Shown here piece by piece: positions 36,701 through 46,250 of a stretch of DNA of 64,000 nucleotides. The notes beneath the pieces are model-generated. The model saw only the letters and a list, made by a program, of their open reading frames with translations, was not told where the DNA came from and did no database searches. The position numbers and the translations under genes were made by a program. The DNA is from Aricia agestis. Taxonomy: Eukaryota; Arthropoda; Insecta; Lepidoptera; Lycaenidae. The stretch lies in assembly GCF_905147365.1 (NCBI RefSeq), contig NC_056406.1:5654501-5718500 (forward strand). Reading direction: 5' to 3'. Position 1 is the first letter of the stretch. Every line of letters begins with the position of its first letter.

Positions 36701-39700
36701 TAATTGCATTACATTATTTGAAACATATTAACAAACAAGAAATTAAAAACTCTTTTTCAAGGAAGAAATGAATCATATGTCTATATTACATTATCCAATA
36801 TAATTGACTCAATGATCTCGGATCCAATATATATGATAATCTAATATCCCCCTTAGTAGCAGGTAGTTTACATACCCCCTTCGGCTTTCGTATTGAAAAT
36901 AGTTGCCCAGTAAAAACTTTATACATTGTTTGGTCCTTATTTATTAAGAGTCTTTATCTAAATCCTAGAGAAAAAACGTTGTTTCATAACATATTCCTTG
37001 TGTAACTATTTTTATAAGTTATATAGTGTACTGTATAGTAATTTATTTACAGTCTTTATTGCATAAAATAAAACATTTTTTATTCCTTCGCAGCCTACAG
37101 AGCCGCCGGTTCCTTTACCCGCGGGCAAGGGTATTCCTCTAGGACATATCAGCGCTGTCGAAATCTCCCTATCAAGGTTTAAGACTCAGGACCAAAAACT
37201 ATTGCATCAGTACTTATATGGAGTAAGTAACGACATAATAACTCTTATTATATAGCAATTTAGAACTAAGGTCAAGGGCCTGTTTCACCACTACCTGATA
37301 AAGTGACGGTGGATAGCCTATCCAGTACTTATCAGGAAGTGGTGAAACAGGCCCTTAATGTATTAGATAATAATGATTAAGATATAATAATATTATGAAT
37401 ATCACTAACTAATGCATTTGTTCTTAGCAATTGTGCTTGGACCGCAACGTGAAACGCAATATAAAGAAGTTCAAGGGCTACGAGTGGGCCATCGGCTCGT
37501 CGGAGTACAAGGCCAAGTTGGAGGAGACCACAAAAATGGAGAACAAACAGCTGCGCACAATGTGTGAAATGCTGGACTTGGACAAGAAAGGTGGGTATCT
37601 AAATAACGGTCCGGTTAGATTTACAAAGTCTTCATACATTTCTTATAATATACTAGAAGGCGCTTGCAACTACATTTCGCCGAAATCTATACTAAATATT
37701 AATATTTTAAAGCGGAAGGGTTTGTTTGAACGCGCTAACTTTAGGAACTATTGGATCGATTTAAAAAATCTTTCAGTTGTAGATAGCCCATTTGTCGAGG
37801 AGGGCTATATTTTATCACGCTAATGGTGGATTTACACGGGTGACTAAAGCCGTCTAAATGGCAATTCGACTACGCCGCATGTGGCTGAAGCCGCAAGCCC
37901 CAAAGTCGTGCGGCCAATGCCCGCATGCGGCTGGTGACTAAAATCGACCGTGCAAACGCTCAGTCGCAACTCGCAAGTGATCGCTTGCTGCAAATACATA
38001 GCGAAGATCTCGGGCGCAACAGGCGATTTTTGTAGAATGTGTAAATGGGGTGGCAATTTTTTTTTTATGAAACAAAGGGGCAAACGAGCAAACGGGTCAC
38101 CTGGTCACCTGATGGAAAGCAACTTCCGTCGCCCATGGACACTCGCATCATCAGAAGAGCTGCAGGTGCGTTGCCGTCCTTTCAAGAGGGAATAGGGTAA
38201 TAGGGGGAGGGTAGGGATGGGAAGGGAAGGGAATAGGGGAGGATAGGGAAGGGAATAGGGTAGGGGATTGGGCCTCCGGTAAACTCACTCACTCGGCGAA
38301 ACACAGTGCAAGCGCTGTTTCACGCCGGTTTTCTGTGAGAACGTGGTATTTCTCCGGTCGAGCCGGCCCATTCGTGCCGAAGCATGGCTCTCCCACGTAT
38401 ATTTTTCAATTTGGCTTGGACTTGGACAGGCGATTCGACTGGTGACTTGCCGCGCGACTAAAATCGACCCGTGTAAATCCAGCTAAGACTAATAGGAGCG
38501 AAGAAATAGAGGGAAATGTGGAAAAGACGGAGAAAATTATATGAAATTGGAGCTATCTTAAGAACTACTGGAGCAATTTTTATGTTATTTGGCACACATG
38601 AAGAATAGACCACGTGTAGGGACATAGGGCTATTGAGCAAGAGCGATACTTAATTTAAAAAATCGGCCAAGTGCGAGTTGGACTCGCGCACGAAGGGTTC
38701 CGTACCATTATAGAGCAAAAATAGTAAAATAAGTGATGATTGTTTGGGAGCCCCCTTAATTATTAAATTTGTTTAAATTTTATTATTAATTATTATTAAA
38801 GTATAATAAATACGGCTGAGTATTTCCTGAACATTTCATGTGCCAATCTGTTGTTATCATTGATATCAAGCAAAGAATGTTTGAAAAAAAAATCAAGTTT
38901 GTTGTATGGGAGCCCCCCTTAAATATTTAATTTATTTTGTTTTTAGTATTTGTTGTTATAGCGGCAACAGAAATACATAATCTGTGATAATTTCAACTCT
39001 CTAGCTATTACCGTTCTTGGGTTACAGCCTGGAGACAGACGGACAGACATATCAAAGTCTTAGTAATAGGGTCCCGTTTTTACCCTTTGGGTACGGAACC
39101 CTAAAAAAAGTCTGCTTAATCTCAAGTGCTACATAAGTAACCCATGTTTAGGTGCGCCGAGCGAGTTGGCGGCGCGTCTGGTGGGTTTCCTGCAGCAGCC
39201 GGTGGCGAACTCGCCGCACGCGCGCGGCTCTGCGCGCACGCCCGTCTCCACGCCCAACACCGGCGGCCGCCCACGACGCTCCGCCGCAGTTAAGATGCAC
39301 AACAGAGGTAAGTCACATTTGCATTATTTTCTATTAAAGGTCTCTTCATTAACCCACAGTTCCCAAGCAGCACCCGGGTGCTGCATAACAATTGAATATC
39401 TATTGTGTCTGCGATTACCATGATCGAAGTATTAAAATGTAGTGTAGTTAGTATTTGCCTCAAGTTTCTGTAAAAAAATTATAAAACCGTCAGTCTTATT
39501 TTAATTATGTTATGAATCGTAATGGTTTTGCTAGGTTTGTAGCCTCTTGTTAAGTTACAAGGTTTCTAAAACAAAAAACAGGGAAGATAGAAACTGGCTA
39601 CTTCTGATTGTAGAATAAATATTTTAATAATGATTTCTTAAGTTTACGCGAGTATCACTCATTATATTACAAGGTTCAAACACTTACGGATTTTGTCGCG

Positions 39701-42700
39701 GAGCACTTTTATTAATCCCGACGTTTCGGCTACTTTACACGGCTTTACTTTTTACGGCTGTAAAGTAGCCGAAACGTCGGGATTAATAAAAGTGCTCCGC
39801 GACAAAATCCGTAAGTGTTTGAACCTTGTAATATAATAAATATTTTAAGTTTATTTCCTACGCAGGCTACTCAGATGAAGAATATGAGTCGGAACCCGAA
39901 ACAAAAATTAAAGGCCCGAAGCCAGACAAAGATGGATCAGAAGATTCTGATGTGAGTACAGTGTTATAGCTAATGAACTTAAGCAAATATCTTTTCTTAA
40001 TTGGAATGAAGTAAGAAAACTGTAAGGATCAATAATTATTTACTTGTAAGTTTAGTAACAGTTACATTTTGTTCATAGGGTTCGTTCGCCCCGAGCGGTT
40101 CAGAGGCGGATTCAGACTTCGATCCGGAAGGCGGCGAGGGGGCGAGCGGCGTGGGACGCAAGCGCAAGACGGTCGTGCGCCGGCGGTCAAGCGGCAAGGG
40201 CAAGCGGGGCAAGCGAGGCAAGGCCGGCAAACGGGGCAAGGTAAATAACAAGCATATACCATTTGAAATAGCATTAATACGATATTTTTAAAGATAAAAA
40301 TTTTATGACGTCTAACAGCCTGTATCGTTAGTTGTAATCATTTGAAGCACTTTTTTAGTTATAAAGTTTGGTTTTTCTTATCAGGGTGCAGGCAAAGGCC
40401 GAAAGAAAGGAAAATCAGACAGCGAAGAGGAGAGTGACAAGTCGGAGAGCGAGAGCGGCGGCGAGGACGGCTCCGGCAGCGAGGGCGAGGAGTCGGACGT
40501 GAGTGACGCGATTTGATAGCACTTAGTTGGCCAATGGACCAGTTGAGAATTAGGGTTAAAAGTCTCATGTTGTCCGCATTTAACATTTCTTCGCTAACAC
40601 ATGCATAAAAACTATCCCATGTCATCCCATTCTTCGGGACTCAATCTTACTTCTTTTATAAATTACTGTAATATAATAATGAAAGCGTGAATGAAGCTGA
40701 CGTGTGTTTTATCATAGGAGCCAAAGTCTAAGCGAGGTCGTGCGGTCGCGACGCCAAAGGGGCGCAAGGCCGTGGGCAAGCCCGCTGGCAAGGCCACGCC
40801 CGTAAAACGAAAAGCACCCACGCCGCCTGGTAAGTGTTTAACATGTTTACAATTTAATAGCGTGGTTAATATATTGCAATTATTGCAAGTAATATTCGAA
40901 AACGAGCATTTATATTGGAAAGCAAAATAACAACGTTAACATTTTTAGCCAAAAAGAAGGCGGGCGCTAAGGCAGCGGGGCGACCGCCCAAGAAGGGAGG
41001 AAAGAAGGCGTCATCGGAGGAGGAGTCCGGGGAGGGCAGCGAGGACGAGGAGGAGGAGGGCAGCGAGGAGGAGGAGAGCGGGGAGGAGTCCGACACGCCC
41101 GCTGACAAGAAAGCCAAGCGGCCGCCTACCGTTAGTACTCGAAATAATATGAAACTTGATTTAACTGAAATGAGTATGTAGTAAATGAGAATTATATTGT
41201 TGCGGAACGCAGCTGCGTGGCATACATTTTTTAACCGACTTCAAAAAGAGGTTATCATTTGACGCGTATGTTTGTAATATTTCCAGAACTGCCCAGCCTT
41301 TGTATATATCTATTTCAGCGTCTGAACAAATTTATACGTGGGAGAGCCATGCTTCGGCATGAATGGGCCGGCTCGACCGGATAAATACCACGTTCTCACA
41401 GAAAACCGGCGTGAAACAGCGCTTGCGCTGTGTTTCGCCGAGTGAGTGAGTTTACCGGAGGCCCAATCCCCTAACCCCTACCCTATTCCCTTCCCTACCC
41501 TCAACTATTCCCTTCCCTTTCCTACCCTCCCCTATTACCCTATTCCCTCTTAAAAGGCCGGCAACGCACTTGCAGCTCTTCTGATGCTGCGAGTGTCCAT
41601 GGGCGACGGAAGTTGCTTTCCATCAGGTGACCCGTTTGCTCGTTTGCCCCCTTATTTCATAAAAAAAATAAAAAAAAATGTGCCAAATTTCAAAAGTGTA
41701 TGTATGTATGTTTTTTTGTTTGTGTTCGCATATCTCCGGAACTACAAGCCCTATTTAAGTAATTATTTTATTGTTGTGCTCCCAGTGCTAGGTAATGTTC
41801 AACTTAGGGAATGCTGCAAGTTTCATCAAAATCGGTTTAGTAGTTTTTGAGACAGGGAATTTTAATTTTCAATTACGTACAATTTGAAGTCGGTTCTATA
41901 TCTTTTTAAAATACTATTATATTATAATATTTGTGTACTATCAGAGAAGTTGATTCCTATGCAAATCGGGGACCTAAGTAGTTTGGTCGCGTTACGTCAA
42001 ACCCAGCTGACAGATCACAATTATTAACATTGAATTGACATAATATTCGACCAAATAACGTTGGTCTGTCAATTGCATAGGAATCGACTTCCTCGATGGT
42101 ACATGTCATTGATGTCTGTTACATTGTAGTGTAATGTGCTATTGGGTGAAATAATTTTTTCATTTAGGCAAAAACTGTAGACTAGATTTCTTCGATCTTG
42201 TTAGTATTCCTGTAAAGATTATGTTTAATAAGGAACATGCAAATATAATATTTATTAAAATTTTGCTATTAAAACGTTAAAATAAAAGAAGGGCCACTGC
42301 AAGGTTCATATTTGATAAAATATTGTTTTCTTCCAAAAATTACGAATTAAAAGTAACTTGAAACGGAACGGATTTCAAAACACCAATCAGCGTTCAGTGA
42401 CGTCACAGTTCACACATACTGCTGCTGTCACCGCGTACCATTTAGCGTTAAAAACGATCAAAATGCCTCCATCTTGAGCGTTTTGATCGTTTTTAACGCT
42501 AAATGGAACGTGGGTCATGACAACTTTTTTTGAGGTATGATCAGGTGGGGCCATTGTCAATAATTGTCAAACAGTAGTGACGTCATACAGACTATAGATT
42601 CATTTTGGCGCCAAAATTTAAATTGACAATTTTAAACCGCATTTTTTGCAGTAAATTCCAGTGTTTTAATTTTTTTAATATTCTTGTGGTGTAATCTACA

Positions 42701-43664
42701 TGGAGTTCTTTAAAATAAACACAAACAATAAAAATATCGCATCTTCACTATTTTAAAAAATTACTAGCTGTCCCGGCAAACGTTGCTTTGCCATATAATT
42801 ATAAAGTATTTCGCCCGTATTATTTTATTGAAGTGACTAAATAAGTATGTCACCATGGCAACATCAATCGCTAATCGCTATCCCGTCGCACAAACAATGG
42901 TCGCGGTCGGTCTCGAGTTGTAATAATTTACTATTATTTATTCAAAAAATGCATTTATTAATATAAAAAGTAGCCGATTCTCAGACCCACTGCATATGCA
43001 TATAAAATTTGGTTAAAATCAGTAAAACCGTTTCATAGGAGTACGCGGCCTAACATTGTGACACGAGAATTTTATAATATAAGATATACTTACATTAACG
43101 AATAAACCGTGTGCAGGACGATGAGATCAAGAAGTACGTTAAACAAATCCTGGAGGGCGCGAACCTGGAGCATATCACGATGAAGACGGTGTGCAAGCAG
43201 GTCTACAACCACTTCCCAGACTTCGACCTCGCGCACAAGAAAGACTTCATTAAGGCGACAGTCAAATCTGTGAGTTGTGTCCCAAATATTTTTTGCAAGA
43301 ATCTGAACAACAGATTTCATGTATAATTCCGTTACGAATTTTCTAGAAATTCGAAATTTAATCTAGCACGTTGTTGAAAACTATGACGTCATGTGACGTC
43401 ATAGTTTTCACTTGTCAGATTTCTCAGTCCGGTCGCGAAGCACGTAGAAATTCGTACGAGCTGTTATTACTAGTCTTATTTGCTTGTGCTCGAGGCTGTC
43501 TCGCACAAGAACGCGTTAACGTTTTGTACGAATTTACACGTACGCGGCCAGAATACAATAATTACGAATTCTTTTAATTTCTTGTTCTGTTTTTTTTGGC
43601 TTTTTGTGTTTTTTTTATTATTTATATTTTACGATTTGTTTTATTTTTGTTTCAGTGTATTTAA
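24701..43664 (+). CDS. Dek: DEK chromatin protein
   Basis: Nuclear chromatin and splicing-associated protein that binds structured DNA and histones. Exons: 24701-24742, 28033-28099, 33136-33236, 33798-33902, 35832-35932, 36261-36396, 37094-37222, 37428-37590, 39152-39307, 39866-39951, 40079-40240, 40385-40498, 40718-40829, 40949-41130, 43117-43269, 43656-43664. Product 605 aa, longer than vertebrate DEK (about 375). The N-terminus is Asp/Glu/Lys-rich with Glu runs at about 106-175. Residues 185-320 form the DEK-specific SAF/SAP region ([48 protein letters not shown]). The middle has [12 protein letters not shown] basic and Ser/Glu tracts. Residues 553-603 are the DEK_C domain ([44 protein letters not shown]). 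The last exon appears to add only two residues. Frame holds at every junction. Confidence 0.94.
25421..25590. repeat. Tandem duplication, period 95 bp
   Basis: AATTTTATAACATATTAG at 25421 recurs at 25516, and the copies stay nearly identical through TTCGATATTGTA and CAGTCAAGAC. In Dek intron 1. Confidence 0.85.
25596..25725. repeat. AAACCCGGGTTT word array
   Basis: About seven copies of ACCCGGGTTTT, ACCCGAAAA or their complements in 130 bp, a dense palindromic array in Dek intron 1. Confidence 0.75.
25766..25887. repeat. Perfect 56-bp-arm palindrome
   Basis: 25766-25821 (starting ACAAGCTAACATACAAAT) is complementary to 25832-25887 with a 10-base loop. In Dek intron 1. Confidence 0.85.
26028..26100. 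mobile_element. Half copy of the palindromic element at 39661-39837
   Basis: It matches the left arm only (ATTACAAGGTTCAAACAC, CGGATTTTGTCGCGGAGC, ATTAATCCCG) and stops where the other copy continues into ACGTTTCGGC. Confidence 0.8.
27849..27944. repeat. Imperfect inverted repeat, about 38-bp arms
   Basis: AGGGAGATCGCAGACG...CACACTTTTGTGTGAT pairs with ATCACACAAAAAGTGTG...CGTCTGCGATCTCCCT. It lies 90 bp upstream of Dek exon 2. Confidence 0.75.
28731..29150. mobile_element. MITE with long arms in Dek intron 2
   Basis: The ends TAAGGGGCCGGGTGCCATCG and CGATGGTACCCGGCCTCTTA are inverted. Similarity continues for more than 100 bp (GAAATTCTCATACATGCGTA, TTGAGTTATTTTTCAGC, CCTAGGTTCCTGCG) into an AT-rich centre. 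Confidence 0.85.
29378..29505. repeat. Inverted repeat with 27-bp arms
   Basis: ATCGAATGACTGGCGAATTC at the left pairs with GAATACATTGAAT/ATCGAATGACTAGCG read from the right. The loop is about 70 bp and non-coding. Confidence 0.65.
30415..32087. mobile_element. Composite of AGGGTTCCGTACC-ended elements
   Basis: This contains one left end (AATCGGCCAAGTGCGAG, CGAAGGGTTCCGTAC at 30450-30462) and two inverted right ends (GGGTTCCGTACCC near 31027; GGGTACGGAACCC near 32070), with the (GACA)n / (TGTC)n tract typical of this family. A single complete copy is at 38661-39104. Another MITE (30561-30972) is inserted in it. Confidence 0.8.
30561..30972. mobile_element. MITE with about 110-bp arms, nested in the composite element
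   Basis: The ends ATCCCACCAAAAACATTTTC and GAAAATGTTTTTGGTGGGAT are inverted, and pairing continues through TTGCCAAGATGAGAACATA, GTCGTGTCAAAAAGTAGTGA and GTAGAGCCAAGTTTCTA. Confidence 0.88.
32709..32873. mobile_element. MITE, GGCTGGTATA ends, in Dek intron 2
   Basis: TAAGGCTGGTATAAATAGTC and GACTATCTATACCAGCCTAA are inverted. Inner pairs are GTCTCAAGACACGGTTC / GAACCGCGTCTTGAGAC. Confidence 0.85.
33268..33710. mobile_element. GTAC(T/C)ATC-ended MITE interrupted by a second MITE
   Basis: The left end GTACTATCAGAGAAGTTGAT and the right end ATCAATTTCCTTGATGGTAC are inverted. The interruption at 33370-33636 is a copy of the ACCTAGCGGAATAGAG family. Intact relatives at 41935-42102 and 60793-60998 lack the interruption. 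It starts 31 bp after Dek exon 3. Confidence 0.85.
33370..33636. mobile_element. Nested MITE, ACCTAGCGGAATAGAG family, second copy
   Basis: The inverted ends ACCTAGCGGAATAGAG and CTCTATTCCACTAGGT match the copy at 14091-14364, in reverse orientation. Confidence 0.82.
35111..35640. mobile_element. Long CG-rich palindromic element in Dek intron 4
   Basis: The ends AAGGCTGCGTCCCCATCAGA and TCTGATGGGGACAGAGCCT are inverted. Each arm of about 120 bp repeats ACGGTGCCGTG / CACGGCGCCG-type words. The AT-rich centre carries a CCGAGGAAA / TTTCCTCGG pair. Confidence 0.85.
36432..36855. mobile_element. ATGATC-rich inverted-repeat element in Dek intron 6
   Basis: Ends TTAGGGGGGTATTACATTAT and ATAATCTAATATCCCCCTTA are inverted; TATTGGATCAT and its complement recur inside several times. 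Confidence 0.75.
37273..37356. mobile_element. Small MITE, TTTCACCACTT family
   Basis: AAGGGCCTGTTTCACCACT and AGTGGTGAAACAGGCCCTT are perfect inverted ends only 84 bp apart, in the 205-bp intron 7 of Dek. Confidence 0.85.
37600..37823. repeat. Dispersed-repeat fragment after Dek exon 8
   Basis: Open-frame sequence directly after the exon 8 donor, ending ATTTTATCACGCTAAT. Its wording (GGATCGATTTAAAAAATC, GATAGCCCATTTGTCGAGGA) resembles a common lepidopteran dispersed repeat, possibly Helitron-related. I cannot define its ends. Confidence 0.4.
37826..38486. mobile_element. GGATTTACACGGGT-ended MITE split by a LINE-derived short element
   Basis: GTGGATTTACACGGGTGACT and the inverted CGACCCGTGTAAATCCA mark the ends. 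Inner words GACTAAAATCGAC and GCGATT pair across the insertion, which occupies 38056-38398. Confidence 0.8.
38056..38398 (-). mobile_element. Minimal LINE-derived element: 5' and 3' ends joined by a G-rich hinge
   Basis: On the minus strand it begins with the same 5' region as the LINE at 9576-11453 (GGGAGAGCCATGCTTCGGCA, GCTTGCGCTGTGTTTCGCCG) and ends with its 3' region (GAAGAGCTGCAGGTGCG read on +, CAAACGAGCAAACGGG). All coding sequence is replaced by a GGGTAGGGAA-type tract at 38196-38275. A second copy lies at 41338-41668. Confidence 0.88.
38661..39104. mobile_element. Complete AGGGTTCCGTACC-ended element
   Basis: The left end AATCGGCCAAGTGCGAG / AAGGGTTCCGTACC and right end GGGTACGGAACCCTAAAAA are inverted over the GGTTCCGTACC word. 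It holds the internal GGGAGCCCCCCTTAAAT and GACAGACGGACAGACA blocks of the family. Confidence 0.82.
39661..39837. mobile_element. Near-perfect palindromic element in Dek intron 9
   Basis: Arms of about 78 bp (ATTATATTACAAGGTTC... / ...GAACCTTGTAATATAAT) flank a loop of about 15 bases. It sits 28 bp upstream of Dek exon 10. A left-arm-only copy is at 26028-26100. Confidence 0.88.
41231..41896. mobile_element. AACCGACTTCAAA-ended element split by a LINE-derived short element
   Basis: TAACCGACTTCAAAAAG on the left and ATTTGAAGTCGGTT on the right are inverted; the short element at 41338-41668 lies between them. Confidence 0.7.
41338..41668 (+). mobile_element. Second copy of the minimal LINE-derived element
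   Basis: Begins GTGGGAGAGCCATGCTTCGG, passes through a (CCCTA/CCCTTCC) tract and ends with GGCAACGCACTTGCAGCTC and CCCCCTTATTTCATAAA, followed by an A-rich tail. Confidence 0.88.
41935..42102. mobile_element. Intact GTAC(T/C)ATC-ended MITE
   Basis: GTACTATCAGAGAAGTTGATTC and the inverted GAATCGACTTCCTCGATGGTAC enclose GTCGCGTTACGTCAAACCCA. 168 bp, in Dek intron 14. Confidence 0.85.
42437..42506. repeat. Hairpin, 29-bp perfect arms
   Basis: ACCATTTAGCGTTAAAAACG... pairs with ...CGTTTTTAACGCTAAATGG around a loop of about 12 bases, in Dek intron 14. Confidence 0.8.
42763..43085. repeat. Dispersed repeat fragment, tentative
   Basis: From ACTAGCTGTCCCGGCAAACG to GAGAATTTTATAATATAAG. The wording (AAAATTTGGTTAAAATCAG, ACCGTTTCATAGGAGTACGC) is that of a common lepidopteran LINE or Helitron tail. 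Assignment is from general familiarity only. Confidence 0.45.
43376..43409. promoter_or_regulatory. Palindrome with paired TGACGTCA sites
   Basis: GAAAACTATGACGTCA, then TG, then the exact complement TGACGTCATAGTTTTC. Each arm ends in a consensus cAMP-response element. It lies in the last Dek intron. Confidence 0.55.
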
Positions 43665-46250
43665 GATGTTAGGAGTTAAGAGAGGAGTGTAGATGTCTAC
43701 GTAGCATACCTATAGTTTATAAACGGACATAGCTATATATTATTACAATAATAATATATTATGAAAACTATTAAATATCTGAAATGGAACAGACAACAGC
43801 TTTTATATATAAGGTAGTTACAAGCTTTTTTATTTGTTTTCTTTATGTACTCGAGTTATTTTATTTTGCATTTTTATTTACACATTGGGTTGCACATAAT
43901 TTTCAAGTCACACTTTTTAATAATATCTTTCTTTACTTACATTAAAATCTAATCAACGTACTATTTATACTGTAAATGGTAGCGACGGAATCTGTATAAT
44001 ATATCAGTTTGTCGACGACCGCCTGTGTCTTCACGCACACAACAACGAAGTGAAACAGTGAGCTCGTGTAAAACGTAGTTTTATGTTTCAGCTCATATCG
44101 TCGTGAGCTGCCGTCGGCCGCAGCCAGCTCCAGCACTCGTAGACTAATTTCGTGCGCGACGCGTTCGTCGTTTTTATGTTGTAGGAATAATTTCTGTATA
44201 AGTAAGCCGTAGTCCGTAAGGGAGTCGATTTAGATTGTGTTCGTCTACTCGTCTGTTGTCGGGACCACGCTCGTAGCCCGATCGCTTCGTATGCCTACGG
44301 GCAGGACGATATCGACTCGTTTAATCAAACGCGTCACAAAGTGTACACTGCTACTGTTACATTCGAACGATCCGTTTCACGTAAAACGAAAAGCTAAATA
44401 CTATGCTAAGGTATAAGTTTTCATATTTGTTGCTCTAGCCTGTCTAGATTGTGGCGCGTGGGATTAGACGTAGCGTCGATAAATTAATGTGCAGATAGAA
44501 TAGACGATATAGGTTATGAGATTCTATTCTATTACATTATTATTTTTGTTACATTTTCTCATTTCGCCATCGACTACAGGATCTTATATTATTCCTAGTT
44601 ATTTTTGTTGTGTAAAAACCTTACTTACAATGTCTTATGACTTATGAGTTTGTTAGGTTATCTCCGGGCTTATACATACTTACGTCTGTGTTTTATGTAT
44701 TATCAGATTTTATTGCGCGCTGCTGTTTTATGTCGTTCCTTGTTGATATTGTGACTGAGGTTTTCGCACGCGGTGGAGTGGACAGTGGACTCCTCTAGCC
44801 TCTAGGGAGAAGGACGACGCTCGTAAATTTACTCTCTTACCCTCTACAAAAGTGTATTGAGATATACTAGGATATGAAACTAATTATTTACTCAAAATAC
44901 AATAAATTATTAATATATTTTTGAAAATTGTATTTCGGACTAATTAAAATATCATTTGTCAATAGAAACGATGCTTTTTAACAAATTTTGTGTCTGTAAA
45001 AATGTAAGAGTTGTTAATTGGTTTTTAATGGTGTGGAAGTAATATTATTTTTCTAATATTAGGCCGTAATATATTATTTGCTGTCGGATATATGTAGGAA
45101 AGGTATTTAAGGAGCGTTCGATGTAAGTGTACTTTAAGATGTGTAAATACTACACAGGATCACTGGGGTTCGCGCTTCCCCGACGATGGGAGGAGCGCGC
45201 TCACTCGTGGCCGCAGCGACTAAACTTCGAGCCCCGGCGCGGTTGCGTTTAAAATTACAACTCCAATGACCGGGTCGGCAGCTAGATTTACTCGCTGCAT
45301 TCATCGGAGTTTCGACGCTGCGCTCGCGAATGTTGTCATTATTATAATATTATAATCAATTGTTCATTCACACATTGACATTTTTAACGCTCTATCGAGA
45401 GTTCTAGACGGACACCCAGCTTGTAACGTTATTTTGTGCAATAAAGTTTATATCACAACATTAGCACCGACGCTATCATGTTGCTTTAGGAGGACGCGAG
45501 TCAGGTTTCCTGTCATTTTTTATCGATTTTAATGACTTGTCCTTTTAATCAATTTATTATTTAAAATATTATTATTTTAATCATTTTACTTAGGAAACCT
45601 GCTCGAACACTAACTTTTATACTACTAGGACATAATAATTTTCATTTAAGAAAAGTTTTGTATGTATTCCAAATTAAAATACATGTTTCTTTTAATTTAT
45701 TTAAAGCTTGCACAACTAAAACTATGTGCATACGAGTCACACTACCAAGGAAGCTCTTCGTAAGGCAAACAACTACGATTACCTAATTTTATTTGTTGCA
45801 TTCTCGGGGGACTCCTACTGGTATAAAGGTGCAGTGTCGCTCCTCGTTCTTAGGTGCTGCCTTTGAGTTGATCGTTTGTGGCCGAACTGTCGCCTGTACG
45901 CAGATGAGCTAAGTAATCGTAAGGCTTGGGCGCGCCGCGGTCGTCGATGCGTTCCTAAGTAGAGACCTACCTGTCTATATTCTATTTCTCTATTTTCGCA
46001 ATGCATTCGCCGAGGGCCGGTCCGGCTCCGCTCGGTTCATTTCGTCCTGCAGCGATCTCGGTGCGTCCAGACCGTATATTATAAGATAGTTATTAATCGA
46101 CATTAAATGTGTACTTGTGAAATTACAATATTTTGGTTGAAGTTTCTTTGTGTAAATGGCTGAGATGTAGCTGAGTAGTGACACGGAGTGATAGAGTGAT
46201 TGTTTCCCCTTTTACAATTGGTATATAGATAATAAAGCGAATAAAACTTT
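43665..46250 (+). other. Long 3' UTR of Dek
   Basis: After the inferred stop at 43662-43664 there is about 2.6 kb without protein-like ORFs. Candidate poly(A) signals occur at 45440-45445 and as a tight pair at 46231-46236 and 46240-46245. The pair, followed by T-rich sequence, is the likeliest distal end. Confidence 0.5.

Noticed and set aside
43371..43577. Alternative last exon of Dek ([12 protein letters not shown]...)
   Set aside because: The frame is open but the tail is hydrophobic and unlike DEK; a much better acceptor lies at 43655. Kept only as an alternative.
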